Shown here: in pieces, positions 26,765-35,946 of the stretch
Layout of the letters: the number at the start of each line of letters is the position of its first letter
Numbering within the stretch: position 1 is the stretch's first letter
NCBI RefSeq assembly: GCF_014644315.1
Contig: NZ_BMKL01000001.1
Coordinates: 186,001-250,000, forward strand
Length of the DNA stretch: 64,000 bases
Origin: Tsuneonella deserti
GTDB lineage: Bacteria > Pseudomonadota > Alphaproteobacteria > Sphingomonadales > Sphingomonadaceae
Direction of reading: 5' to 3'
The notes under the pieces: generated by a model
Database searches by the model: none
Told to the model about the DNA's origin: nothing
The model's input: only the letters and a program-made list of their open reading frames with translations
Program-made: the position numbers and the translations under genes

Positions 26765-26909
26765 GGGACAAATCTAACCGGTTCCGCTCACCTTCGTATT
26801 AACGCGTAGCGCGCGCACCCTCGTTTCGAGGCAGGCTCCTCCAGCGACCGGGCACCAAGCCGCGCGCTTGCCGTTGATCCGGAAAGGACGAAGAAGGAGA
26901 AACGCCCCC

Positions 26910-27317
26910 ATGAAGATCCCGCATCAGGCCCTCGTCGCCCTCGCCGATGGCGAGCGCCTCGTCATCCTGCGCAATATCGGTCAGCCGTTCGAGCCCCGGT
27001 TCGAGAAGGTGAGCGAGCCCGATCTTCTGCTCACCAATTTCCACGCTGGCGTGCGGCACCAGGGCTCCGGCGGAGAACGCACGGGCGGGACGGACATCGA
27101 TGAGCTGGCCCACGGTGCCGCGATCGCCGAATGGTTCAACAAGGCGACGCTCAATGGCGCGCAGGAGCCGGTGGTGATCGCCGCAGACCCGAAGACGCTC
27201 GGCCAGATCCGCCAGCATTGTCACCAGGAGTTCGAGGCCCGGATCGTCGGCGAAGTCGCCAAGGAACTCGTCAACACGCCGCTGCCCGAGGTCGCGCGGA
27301 TCCTGTCCGAGGCGTGA
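26910..27317 (+). CDS. Host attachment protein family (AtsE-like)
   Basis: The product is 135 residues: MKIPHQALVALADGERLVILRNIG at the N-terminus, GTDIDELAHGAAIAEWFNKA in the middle, and the C-terminal block VVIAADPKTLGQIRQHCHQEFEARIVGEVAKELVNTPLPEVARIL. The family was named for Agrobacterium attachment to plants. Its fold resembles archaeo-eukaryotic release-factor-like domains and its biochemical role is unknown. GAAGGAG precedes the ATG at 26910. It is followed by the PCMT-esterase fusion 32 bases later on the same strand. Confidence 0.88.
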   Translation: MKIPHQALVALADGERLVILRNIGQPFEPRFEKVSEPDLLLTNFHAGVRHQGSGGERTGGTDIDELAHGAAIAEWFNKATLNGAQEPVVIAADPKTLGQIRQHCHQEFEARIVGEVAKELVNTPLPEVARILSEA

Positions 27318-27349
27318 GGTTCCGGTTCGGGTCAGGAAGGACGCGGGGC

Positions 27350-29326
27350 ATGACCGATTTTGCCCAACTGCGCGAGGCGATGGTCGCACGGCAAATCGCC
27401 GGGCGCGGCATCACCGACCCTGCCATCCTCGAGGCATTTCAAGCGGTACCGCGGGAAAGCTTCGTGCCCGAGGGTCTGCGTGAATTCGCCTACCGCGACA
27501 GCCCCCTGCCGATCGGCGAAGGCCAGACGATCAGCCAGCCCCACATCGTCGCATCGATGATCGAGGCGGCCGAAATCGGTCCCGAAGACCGCGTGCTCGA
27601 AGTCGGCGCAGGCTCCGGCTACGCCGCGGCCGTGCTGTCGCACTTGGCCGGCGACGTGTTCGCGGTTGAACGGCACGCCGGGCTCGCGCGCGAGGCGCGG
27701 GAACGGCTCGCTGCTCTGGGAATCGGCAACTGCGCGGTTATTGCCGGCGACGGCATGGCTGGAATGCCGGACGAAGCTCCCTTCGATGCCATCCTTGTCG
27801 CCGCGCGTAGCGAGACGGTGCCCGACGCGCTCCGGCAGCAGCTCAAGGTAGGCGGCCGGCTGATCATCCCGGTAGGGGGAGAGGACGTCCAGCAGTTGCG
27901 CTGCATCGTCCGTAGCGGGGAGCACCGGTGGGACAGCCACGACCTGGCGGCGGTGCGCTTCGTGCCGCTCTTGCCGGGCACGGTCGCGGAGGACGGTGGG
28001 CGGACCGCCAGCAACCACAAGCCCGCGCGCGACCTGACACTGCCCCAGCTCATCGCAAGACATCGTGTCCCGCTGCCGCCTATCGAAGACCCGGCCTTTG
28101 CCGACGTCTTCGACCGCTTCGCGGACAAGCGCGTCGTCATGCTGGGCGAGTGCAGCCACGGCACGCGCGAATTCTACGAGGCGCGCGCCGCGATCACCCG
28201 CCGCCTGGTTGAGCATCACGGCTTCACGATTGTCGCGGCGGAGGCCGACTGGCCCGATGCCGCGGTGCTCGACCGGGCGATCCGGCACCGGCCCCCGCGG
28301 CACGGGGCCGAGCGGCCGTTTCGCCGCTTCCCGACCTGGATGTGGCGGAATCCGGTGATCGCCCAGCTGATGCACGATCTTCACGCGATCAACCGCGACC
28401 GCGCTCCCGACCGGATGGCGGGTTTCTTCGGGCTGGACATCTACAACATGTCGGGTTCGATCGAGGCCGTGCTCGCCTTCCTCGATGAAACCGATCCCGC
28501 CGCAGCGGCGGTTGCGCGCGAGCGTTATGGTTGCCTCACGCCCTGGCAATCCGATCCGGCGACATACGGCCGGATGGCCCTCAACCGCGGCTATGGAGAG
28601 TGCGAGGACGCGGTTATCGCACAGTGCCGGGACCTGCTTGAAGCGGCCCTGGAGCGCGATGGCGAGGCGTTCGGCGCAGCCATGAACGGGCGCCTCGTCG
28701 CCTCGGCAGAGCGTTACTACCGCATCATGTATTACGGCGGTGCCGAAAGCTGGAACTTGCGTGACGAGCATATGGCCGACACGTTGGGGCACCTGCTCGA
28801 ACACGGCGGACCTTCGGCCAAGGCGGTGGTCTGGGCGCACAACAGCCACATCGGCGATGCCCGCGCGACCGACATGGGGGCGGTGCGCGGGGAGCACAAC
28901 ATTGGCCAGTTGGCGCGGGAGCGATGGGGCGACGACGTCGCGCTGATCGGCTTCGGCACGCATACAGGCACCGTGTCCGCGGCGACCGACTGGGACGGCG
29001 ACCGCGAGGTCAAGCGCGTGATCCCCTCGCGGCCGGACAGCTACGAACGCCAGTGCCACGAGGCGACGCTGGAATGCGGAAACGAGAGATTCCTGTTGGT
29101 TCCGGGAGCCGATGAGGCGCTACGCGCGCGCTTGTCCCATCCCATGCTCGAGCGGTTTATCGGGGTGATCTATCGCCCCCAGACCGAGCGCTGGAGCCAC
29201 TACAGCGATGCAGTGCTTTCTCGCCAGTTCGACGCCTACGTCTGGTTTGACGAGACGCGCGCGCTGGAACCGGGCGGACACGAGCCGCACGAAGGCGTGG
29301 CCGACACCTTCCCGTTCGGGGTTTAG
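27350..29326 (+). CDS. Fusion of protein-L-isoaspartate O-methyltransferase and erythromycin esterase-like domain
   Basis: The product is 658 residues with two complete domains. Residues 1-215 are a PCMT-type SAM methyltransferase: MVARQIAGRGITDPAIL, then PLPIGEGQTISQPHIVASMIE and the SAM-binding VLEVGAGSGYAAAVL. That domain repairs isoaspartyl residues in aged proteins. Residues of about 230-640 are an erythromycin esterase (EreA/B-like) domain with MLGECSHGTREFYEARA near 264, AEADWPDA, MAGFFGLDIYNMSGS and AHNSHIGDA near 500, which hold the His/Glu residues of that family. The domains are joined in frame with no internal start. The ATG at 27350 is preceded by AGGAAGG. The esterase-like domain in such fusions has no proven antibiotic role. 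Confidence 0.9.
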   Translation: MTDFAQLREAMVARQIAGRGITDPAILEAFQAVPRESFVPEGLREFAYRDSPLPIGEGQTISQPHIVASMIEAAEIGPEDRVLEVGAGSGYAAAVLSHLAGDVFAVERHAGLAREARERLAALGIGNCAVIAGDGMAGMPDEAPFDAILVAARSETVPDALRQQLKVGGRLIIPVGGEDVQQLRCIVRSGEHRWDSHDLAAVRFVPLLPGTVAEDGGRTASNHKPARDLTLPQLIARHRVPLPPIEDPAFADVFDRFADKRVVMLGECSHGTREFYEARAAITRRLVEHHGFTIVAAEADWPDAAVLDRAIRHRPPRHGAERPFRRFPTWMWRNPVIAQLMHDLHAINRDRAPDRMAGFFGLDIYNMSGSIEAVLAFLDETDPAAAAVARERYGCLTPWQSDPATYGRMALNRGYGECEDAVIAQCRDLLEAALERDGEAFGAAMNGRLVASAERYYRIMYYGGAESWNLRDEHMADTLGHLLEHGGPSAKAVVWAHNSHIGDARATDMGAVRGEHNIGQLARERWGDDVALIGFGTHTGTVSAATDWDGDREVKRVIPSRPDSYERQCHEATLECGNERFLLVPGADEALRARLSHPMLERFIGVIYRPQTERWSHYSDAVLSRQFDAYVWFDETRALEPGGHEPHEGVADTFPFGV

Positions 29327-29440
29327 GGAAGGTTCCCCGCCCAGACTCCCTGCGCCGCGTCAGGCGCTCGACTCGTCGCGCCTGCCTTGTTTAGAATCCG
29401 GCCCTGCCGTTAAGTTTATGCAAAGCATGACGGGATTAGC

Positions 29441-30454
29441 ATGGGGGTCATGGGAATGGGACGCATAGCACGCTGGTGCGCCGCTCTGGCGCTTGGATTC
29501 ACCACTATCGCGCCGGCTCAAGCTGCCGACGCGGAGTTCGCGAACGCTTTCGACGCGGCGCTTGGCACGCATGTGCGAGCCCCGCAGAATTACGACGCGA
29601 TCCATGCCAGTCCGCTCGAAGCGACGATTGCGCGGATCGCCGATGGCTCGGCCGGGCGGATCGGCGTCTATGCGGTGGACCTGGCCAGCGGACGCGAGGT
29701 TTCGGTCCTGGGCGACCAGCGCTTCCCGATGGCCTCCACCAGCAAGATCGCAATCGCCGCCACATTCATGGAGCAGGTCGAGCGTGGCCGCTATTCGTTG
29801 ACGAGCGAGCTGCCGCTGATGGTTCCGGTCGCCTCAAAGCGGTTCTCGGGCGACAAGGCACCCGTCGTTCCCGGCAAGTATTACAAGGCGATCGATCTGA
29901 TCGAGATGATGATCACCCGGTCGAACAACCAGGCGACCGACGGTCTGCTCGCCGCGGTCGGCGGCCCGGCAGTCGTCAATGACTGGGCGCGTCGCAATGG
30001 CATCGCCAATTACAACCTCACCCGCGACATCGCGACGCTGGTGCGCGATGACGGGGAGATCGATCCGGCCCGTACGGTCGATATCCGCGATAGTGCCACT
30101 CCCGCAGCGATGGTTCGCCTGCTTTCCGGGCTCTACCAGGGCAAGTTTCTCGCAGACAGCAGCCGCAACGTCATCCTCGGCGCCATGAGCCGCTGCAAGA
30201 CCGGCACGCGCCGCATTCCGGCGATGCTCCCCGATGGCGTGCGGGTGGCGCACAAGACGGGTTCGCTCAACAACACGTCGAGCGACATCGGCATCATCAA
30301 TACGCCCGATGGGCGGGCTATCGCGGTGGCGATCTATGTGACCGGTCAGGGCTCGCGCCCCGCGCGGGAAGCCAAGATCGCCAACATCGCCCGCGCGCTC
30401 TACGACGGATACGCCACGCAGCCCGCGCGGGCCTACGCTTCCGCCAGCTACTGA
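29441..30454 (+). CDS. Exported class A beta-lactamase-like serine hydrolase
   Basis: The product is 337 residues with a signal peptide ending at about APAQAAD. Penicillin-binding motifs are all present: S99-T-S-K102, S161-N-N163 and K272-T-G274. The omega-loop motif ExxLN, whose Glu deacylates class A beta-lactamases, is not recognisable; the region reads RDDGEIDPARTVDIRD. It may therefore be a slow beta-lactamase, a carboxypeptidase-like enzyme, or a non-lactamase hydrolase. In-frame ATGs at 29441, 29450 and 29456 are all possible starts. Its end overlaps the convergent DJ-1 gene by seven bases. Confidence 0.85.
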   Translation: MGVMGMGRIARWCAALALGFTTIAPAQAADAEFANAFDAALGTHVRAPQNYDAIHASPLEATIARIADGSAGRIGVYAVDLASGREVSVLGDQRFPMASTSKIAIAATFMEQVERGRYSLTSELPLMVPVASKRFSGDKAPVVPGKYYKAIDLIEMMITRSNNQATDGLLAAVGGPAVVNDWARRNGIANYNLTRDIATLVRDDGEIDPARTVDIRDSATPAAMVRLLSGLYQGKFLADSSRNVILGAMSRCKTGTRRIPAMLPDGVRVAHKTGSLNNTSSDIGIINTPDGRAIAVAIYVTGQGSRPAREAKIANIARALYDGYATQPARAYASASY

Positions 30455-31116
30455 CCCGCTTTCAGCGCCGCGGCCATACGAGCCGCGGCCGCATCGTACA
30501 CTCGCTCCTTCACCGAACGAGTGCGCTCGGCCCCCGCGGCTGCGGGTGAGCCGGCGTCGAAGGGCGGCGCGGGATCGTATTCGAGCCCAAGCTGGATTTG
30601 TTCGGCAACTTCGCGTCCTGCCTCGCGTGCGACGAGCGTGAGAGCGAAATCGATGCCCGAGGTGACGCCCCCGGCGGTAATCGTGTTGCCGTCCTCCACT
30701 ACCCGAGCCTGTTCGTGGACCGCGCCAACAAGCGGCAGAAGATGCGCGTAGGCCCAGTGGGTGGTCGCCCTTTTCCCTGCGAGCAGCCCGGCGCGGCCTA
30801 GCAGGAACGCTCCCGTGCACACGCTGGTGATCCATCTCGCCTGCGCCGCCTGGCGGGCGATGAATTCGATGGTCGGAGCATGCGCCAGAGCCCCGGTCAC
30901 GCCGTGCCCACCGGGTACGCACAGGATGTCGGCGCGGGGCGCATCCTGGAAAGTCGCGGTCGGTACGATCTCGAACCCGCAATCAGTCATGACCGGATCG
31001 AGCGAGCGGGCGGCGATGACTGGGGTTGCGGCGGGTAAGCGGGAAAGGACCTGCGCCGGCCCGGTGAAATCGAGTTGGGTGACTCCCGGAAACAGCACAA
31101 AAGTGATCGTGGTCAT
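30448..31116 (-). CDS. DJ-1/PfpI family protein, isonitrile hydratase-like
   Basis: The product is 222 residues with MTTITFVLFPGVTQLDFTGP at the N-terminus and the nucleophile elbow SVCTGAFLLG with Cys100. GVTSGIDFAL follows, as in the InhA/isonitrile hydratase and glutamine-amidotransferase-like branch. Members are hydratases, glyoxalases or regulators; the substrate here is unknown. AGGGAA lies before the ATG. The C-terminal Ala-rich helix is an extension. It overlaps the end of the beta-lactamase-like gene tail to tail. Confidence 0.88.
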   Translation of the reverse strand: MTTITFVLFPGVTQLDFTGPAQVLSRLPAATPVIAARSLDPVMTDCGFEIVPTATFQDAPRADILCVPGGHGVTGALAHAPTIEFIARQAAQARWITSVCTGAFLLGRAGLLAGKRATTHWAYAHLLPLVGAVHEQARVVEDGNTITAGGVTSGIDFALTLVAREAGREVAEQIQLGLEYDPAPPFDAGSPAAAGAERTRSVKERVYDAAAARMAAALKAGQ

Positions 31117-31147
31117 CCTGCGGTTCCCTGTGACGAACGCAAATGAA

Positions 31148-31175
31148 AAGGGCGGCGCCTCGCGGCACCGCCCTT
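31148..31175 (-). terminator. Intrinsic terminator of the Ala-rich lipoprotein gene
   Basis: The stem AAGGGCGGCGCC (31148-31159) pairs with GGCACCGCCCTT (31164-31175), one wobble, with a 4-base loop. Read leftward it is followed by TTCATTT. It separates the lipoprotein gene from the DJ-1 gene. Confidence 0.75.
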
Positions 31176-31202
31176 CGCATTTGCTCGCTCGATGGCGAAG
31201 GC

Positions 31203-31487
31203 TCAGTCGGCCTTGGCTTCGGCGGTCGACTCGTCCTGCGCGCTGGCTTCGGCAGCAGCAGCGGCGTCGGTCGCGGCTTCCGAAGTGGTCGCGGCGGCGT
31301 CGGTGGTCGCAGCAGCAGCGTCGGTCGCGGCGGCGTCAACGGCTTCGCCAGCGGCGTCGGCGTTGGCGGCAGCGTCGGCAGCAGCCGAGTCAGCGGTTTC
31401 GGTGGCGGCGTCTTCGGTCTTTTCCGAGCAGGCCGACAGGGTCAGGGCGGCGGCGCCAGCGGCGGCGGCGAGAATGATCTTACGCAT
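31203..31487 (-). CDS. Small Ala-rich lipoprotein, 94 residues
   Basis: A signal sequence ends in the lipobox LSAC (Cys20). The mature part is a low-complexity Ala/Asp/Thr/Glu chain with repeats of the type ATDAAAAT and no aromatic or basic core. It is likely helical and extended, reminiscent of Braun-type or entericidin-like envelope peptides, but no family is certain. AGGAACAAC precedes the ATG, and a promoter-like element and a terminator bracket the gene, so it is probably an abundant single-gene transcript. Confidence 0.82.
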   Translation of the reverse strand: MRKIILAAAAGAAALTLSACSEKTEDAATETADSAAADAAANADAAGEAVDAAATDAAAATTDAAATTSEAATDAAAAAEASAQDESTAEAKAD

Positions 31488-31541
31488 ATTCGTTGTTCCT
31501 TTGAACAGCTTTGGATGCTCGGTGAGACACCGTGCCCGCCC

Positions 31542-31570
31542 TAAATAATGGCGGCTTTATGGCAGCGCAA
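31542..31570 (-). promoter_or_regulatory. Possible promoter of the Ala-rich lipoprotein
   Basis: Read leftward, TTGCGC (31570-31565) and TATTTA (31547-31542) are 17 bp apart, about 55 bases before the start codon. Both hexamers are weak matches. Confidence 0.35.
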
Positions 31571-31692
31571 GCCGAATTCCACATTTTCGCCAAATTCCTG
31601 CCGCAATTCGCCATGGAATTGCCTGGAATCGGCCACATTTCGGCACGCGAAAGCGGGTGCCAGCGTTCGTCGGGGCTGCTAGCAGGATCGCG

Positions 31693-34551
31693 ATGGCAGA
31701 CAAGCAGCATCTCTACCTGGTCGATGGCTCGGCATACATCTTTCGCGCCTATCATCGGTTGCCACCTCTGACGAATCCCGCGGGTACGCCGGTGGGCGCG
31801 GTCTACGGCTACACCACGATGCTGTGGAAGCTTGCGGATGATCTGGACAAGGCGGACGGGCCGACTCACCTCGCGGTCATTCTCGACAAGGGATCGACCA
31901 GCTTCCGCAACGTGCTCTACGACCAGTACAAGGCCAACCGGCCTCCGCCGCCAGAAGACCTGGTGCCCCAGTTCCCGCTGATCCGCGACGCCACCCGCGC
32001 GTTCAGCCTGCCGTGCATCGAGGAGGACGACCTGGAGGCCGACGACCTGATCGCCTCTTACGCCCGCGAGGCGACCCGCCGCGGGTGGGACGTGACGATC
32101 GTCAGCTCCGACAAGGACCTGATGCAGCTCGTGGGCCGCTGCTCGGAGCCGCACGACGGGATAGAGGGCGGCTGTATCGACATGCTCGATACGATGAAGA
32201 ACCAGCGGATCGACATCCCCGAAGTGGTCGAGAAGTTCGGCGTCCCGCCCGAACTGGTCGGCGACGTGCTCGCGCTCATGGGCGACAGCGTCGACAACAT
32301 CCCCGGCATTTACGGCATCGGGCCCAAAACCGCCTCGAAGCTGATCCAGGACCACGGCAGCCTCGCCGCCGCGCTCGACGCCGCGCCGGAGATGAAAGCC
32401 GGCAAGCTGCGCGAGCGCCTGATCGAAGGCCGCGCAATGGCCGAGCTGTCGCGCACGCTCGTCCAGCTCAAGGAAGACTGCGAACTGCCGATCCCGCTCG
32501 ACGACATGAAGCTCGAAGGGGTGCCGCCCGAACCGCTCGCGGCCTTCCTGTCGGAGCACGGCTTCACCAGCCTGCTGAAGCGCCTCGACGGCGGCAAGGG
32601 CAGTCCCGAGCGGCCGACACAGCTCAATCCGGCCAAGGCGCAGACCGCCGGCGCACCTGCCGCGCCGGAAGGAAATCGCCAGCCGGTGCCGGAGATGCCG
32701 CCGGTTGACCGCAGCGCCTACGAGTGCGTCACCAGCTTGGAACGGCTGGTGCACTGGATCGAGCGCGCATTCGCGGCACGCATCGTTGCGATCGATACGG
32801 AAACCAGCAGCCTCGACGCGATGAAGGCCGAGCTTGCCGGCATCAGCCTCGCCCTCGGGCCTAACGACGCGTGCTATATTCCCCTGGGCCACGGCGGCAG
32901 CGACATGTTTGCCGAGCGGCCGGTGCAGGTCGAGCGTCAAGCCGCCTACGACGCTTTGCGCCCGCTGCTCGAAAGCGACGCCGTCCTCAAGATCGGCCAG
33001 AACATCAAGTACGACATCAGCATCCTGTCGCGCTGCGCGAAGATCGATGTCGCGCCGATCGACGATACGATGATCATCTCGTTCGCGCTCGACGCAGGCC
33101 GCAGCCTCGACGGGATCGGCGGCGGGCACGGGATGGACGAGCTTTCGACGCGCCACCTTGGCCACACTACGCTGACCTTCAAGGACATCTGCGGGACCGG
33201 CAAGAAGGCCATTCCCTTCGGCGAGGTCCCGCTCGACAAGGCGACGCAATACGCGGCCGAGGACGCCGACGTGACCTGGCGCCTGTGGAAGCACCTCAAG
33301 CCGCGCCTCGCGACCGAACGCGGCACGCAAGTGTATGAACGGGTCGATCGCCCGTTGATCCCGGTGGTCGCGCAGATGGAGCGTCACGGAATCAAGGTCG
33401 ACCGGCAGCAGCTTGCGCGCCTGTCCGAAGAGTTCGCCACCGAGATCGCCCGGATCGAGCGCGAGGTGTGGGACTGCTGCGGGATCGAATTCACAATCGG
33501 CAGCCCCAAGCAGCTTGGCGACGTGCTGTTCGACAAGCTCGGCTACAAGGGCGGTCGCAAGGGCAAGAGCGGCCAGTATTCGACCGACCAGGCGATCCTC
33601 GAGACGCTCGCGGGGCAGGGCGCGGAAGTCGCCACCAAGGTCCTCGAATGGCGCCAGCTCTCGAAGCTCAAGAGCACCTACACCGACGCGCTACAGGCTG
33701 CGATCAACCCGGATACGGGGCGCGTGCACACGAGCTACAGCCTCGTTGGCGCGCAGACAGGACGGCTGAGCTCGACCGATCCCAACCTGCAGAACATTCC
33801 CATCCGCACCGAGATCGGCCGTCAGATCCGCGAGGCGTTCGTGGCCGAGGAAGGCAACGTGCTGCTGGCGGCGGACTACAGCCAGATCGAATTGCGGCTC
33901 GCGGCGCACATGGCGAACGTGCCGCAATTGAAAGAAGCCTTCTCGGCCGGGGAAGACATCCACTCGCGCACCGCGAGCGAGATGTTCGGCACGGTCGATC
34001 GCGACACCCGAGCACGAGCCAAGACGGTCAACTTCGCGATCCTCTACGGCATTTCCCGCTGGGGGCTCGGCGGTCGGCTCGGCATCGAGGCGGACGAGGC
34101 GCAGGCGATCATCGACACCTACTTCCAGCGCTTCCCCGGCATCCAGCAGTATATCCACACGACGCTCGAGAGCGTGCGCGAGAAGGGCTATTCGGAAACG
34201 CTGTTCGGCCGCAAGACCTGGTTCCCGCGCATCAATTCCAAAAACCCTAACGAGCGTTCTGGCTCGGAGCGCGCGGCGATCAACGCGCCGATCCAGGGCA
34301 CCAGCGCGGATATTATCAAGCGCGCGATGGCCCGGATGATGCCCGCGCTGCAGGAAGCGGAGCTGGGCCATGTTCGCATGCTGCTGCAGGTCCACGACGA
34401 ACTGGTGTTCGAGTTACCGGAAGGCGACGTGGACGCGGCGCGACCGGTGATCGAGCGGGTCATGGCCGAAGCCGCGCAGCCTGCCGTCATCCTCGACGTG
34501 CCCCTTGGCATCGATATCGGGACCGGCCGAAGCTGGGGTGCGGCGCACTAG
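31693..34551 (+). CDS. polA: DNA polymerase I
   Basis: The product is 952 residues with all three domains. The 5'-3' exonuclease spans about 1-300 (LYLVDGSAYIFRAYH, EADDLIASYARE, GDSVDNIPGIYGIGPKTA). The 3'-5' exonuclease spans about 350-540 and keeps the acidic residues (IVAIDTETSSLDAM, GQNIKYDISIL, YAAEDADVT). The polymerase domain has GRLSSTDPNLQNIPIRTEIGRQIR, LLAADYSQIELRLAAH, the O-helix AKTVNFAILYGIS and LLQVHDELVFE. The O-helix has NFA where E. coli has NFG, a variant I believe occurs in other alphaproteobacteria. The ATG at 31693 is preceded by AGGATCGCG. A cluster of AATTC-like motifs lies upstream. Confidence 0.97.
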   Translation: MADKQHLYLVDGSAYIFRAYHRLPPLTNPAGTPVGAVYGYTTMLWKLADDLDKADGPTHLAVILDKGSTSFRNVLYDQYKANRPPPPEDLVPQFPLIRDATRAFSLPCIEEDDLEADDLIASYAREATRRGWDVTIVSSDKDLMQLVGRCSEPHDGIEGGCIDMLDTMKNQRIDIPEVVEKFGVPPELVGDVLALMGDSVDNIPGIYGIGPKTASKLIQDHGSLAAALDAAPEMKAGKLRERLIEGRAMAELSRTLVQLKEDCELPIPLDDMKLEGVPPEPLAAFLSEHGFTSLLKRLDGGKGSPERPTQLNPAKAQTAGAPAAPEGNRQPVPEMPPVDRSAYECVTSLERLVHWIERAFAARIVAIDTETSSLDAMKAELAGISLALGPNDACYIPLGHGGSDMFAERPVQVERQAAYDALRPLLESDAVLKIGQNIKYDISILSRCAKIDVAPIDDTMIISFALDAGRSLDGIGGGHGMDELSTRHLGHTTLTFKDICGTGKKAIPFGEVPLDKATQYAAEDADVTWRLWKHLKPRLATERGTQVYERVDRPLIPVVAQMERHGIKVDRQQLARLSEEFATEIARIEREVWDCCGIEFTIGSPKQLGDVLFDKLGYKGGRKGKSGQYSTDQAILETLAGQGAEVATKVLEWRQLSKLKSTYTDALQAAINPDTGRVHTSYSLVGAQTGRLSSTDPNLQNIPIRTEIGRQIREAFVAEEGNVLLAADYSQIELRLAAHMANVPQLKEAFSAGEDIHSRTASEMFGTVDRDTRARAKTVNFAILYGISRWGLGGRLGIEADEAQAIIDTYFQRFPGIQQYIHTTLESVREKGYSETLFGRKTWFPRINSKNPNERSGSERAAINAPIQGTSADIIKRAMARMMPALQEAELGHVRMLLQVHDELVFELPEGDVDAARPVIERVMAEAAQPAVILDVPLGIDIGTGRSWGAAH

Positions 34552-34587
34552 CTTGTGCGTCCCCGTGGGCCCGCCTAAGCGCAACGC

Positions 34588-35925
34588 ATGGACGACGCGA
34601 CACCCCGGCCCGACGGGCGGCGCCGCGCCCTGGCGCGTTTCCTGGCGCGCAGCGGCAACCTGCTCGTTTTCGGGATCGTCGCGGTCTCGCTGCTGGGCGC
34701 CGTGCTGCTCATCTTCCAGACTATCGAGGCCGAACGTGGCGAGCGCGCACAGGCGCGGCAGACCAGCCAGGTCCTTGCCGAACTGGTGAACGTCAACCGT
34801 GCCGTGCTCAATGGAGAGACCGGGCAGCGCGGATACCTGCTCACTCTCGATCAGCGCTATCTCGGCCCGTACCGTGTAGCGCGCGAACAGTACCGACCGG
34901 CGCTTGCCCGCCTTCGCACCCTAGTCGGCGACGAGCCCACTCCCCGGCAAAACGAGCTGCTCGACCAGGTGGAAAACCTGACCGCTTCGAAGTTTGCGGA
35001 AATGGCCGATTCGGTGGATCTCGTCAGCCGCGGCGAACTGCTTGAGGCACGCAGCCAGATCCTGACCGACGAAGGGCAGGAAGTAATGGACCGCCTGCGG
35101 GCAGCACTGCGCGAGCTGGAACGGATCGAGCAGGAGCAACTGGCAGAGGCGACCGCAGATACCGCGCGGGCGGAAAGCAGGGTCGTCCCCCTGTTGGCCG
35201 CGCTTGCGGTTCTGCTCCTCATCGCGCTGGCGCTCGGCTACCGGCTGGTCGGCCGCGCGGTGCGAGCCGATGCCGAGGCGGCCCAGGCGGCGCTGATCGC
35301 GGAGGCGCGGGACCGAGCGGACCTGCTGGCGCGCGAGCTCAACCACCGCGTCAAGAACCTGTTCGCGGTGATCCTGGCGATTGTGCGCATGAGCGGCAAG
35401 GATGCGCCCGAGTCCAAGCCGGTGGTGGACCGGATCACCGACCGGATCCAGGCGCTGCTGGCCGCGCACGAGGTGACACAGGGAAATGGCGCGGAGGGCA
35501 CGCCGCTGCGCACGCTGGTCGAGACTGCCATCCGGCCCTACCTCTCATCGGAACGCAAGGCGCTCCTCCAAGGGCCGGACCTATTCCTGCCGGTCAAGAG
35601 CGTCACGCCGCTTGGCCTGGTACTGCACGAACTCACCACAAACGCCGTCAAATACGGCTGCTGGTCGAGCGGAGGTGCGTTGACGGTCGAGTGGCGCCGG
35701 TCGGACGACATGTTCGAGCTCGACTGGCGGGAAGAACATGCCGAAACGGGCGAACCGCCTCTGCGAAAGGGCTTCGGTAGCCTGTTGATGACCAGTGCCG
35801 CGCGCCAGCTTCGCGGGTCCATCGAACGCCATTTCGAGCCCGGAGGGGTACATGTCGCGATGCGCTTCCCGGCTTCGGATATCCCGGGCACGGGCGAAAA
35901 CGCGGGCGGGCAGGCGCCGGGTTGA
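34588..35925 (+). CDS. CHASE3-domain sensor histidine kinase, HWE/HisKA_2 type
   Basis: The product is 445 residues. A first membrane helix lies at about 25-45, then a CHASE3-like extracytoplasmic helical domain (NVNRAVLNGETGQRGYLLTLDQRYLGPYR) and a second helix at about 200-222. The phospho-acceptor motif ELNHRVKNLFAVI is near residue 250, with its His the likely phosphorylation site. The ATPase domain follows with LGLVLHELTTNAVKYG and KGFGSLLM. HWE/HisKA_2 kinases are common in alphaproteobacteria and often act in general stress response or light signalling. No response regulator is adjacent, so it is an orphan kinase with unknown stimulus. Confidence 0.92.
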   Translation: MDDATPRPDGRRRALARFLARSGNLLVFGIVAVSLLGAVLLIFQTIEAERGERAQARQTSQVLAELVNVNRAVLNGETGQRGYLLTLDQRYLGPYRVAREQYRPALARLRTLVGDEPTPRQNELLDQVENLTASKFAEMADSVDLVSRGELLEARSQILTDEGQEVMDRLRAALRELERIEQEQLAEATADTARAESRVVPLLAALAVLLLIALALGYRLVGRAVRADAEAAQAALIAEARDRADLLARELNHRVKNLFAVILAIVRMSGKDAPESKPVVDRITDRIQALLAAHEVTQGNGAEGTPLRTLVETAIRPYLSSERKALLQGPDLFLPVKSVTPLGLVLHELTTNAVKYGCWSSGGALTVEWRRSDDMFELDWREEHAETGEPPLRKGFGSLLMTSAARQLRGSIERHFEPGGVHVAMRFPASDIPGTGENAGGQAPG

Positions 35926-35946
35926 AAGGACCGGGCATGGGTCATA

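Noticed and set aside
27350..29326. Macrolide resistance gene
   Set aside because: The esterase-like part is fused to PCMT and lies in core genome with no mobile context. Resistance cannot be inferred from the family name.
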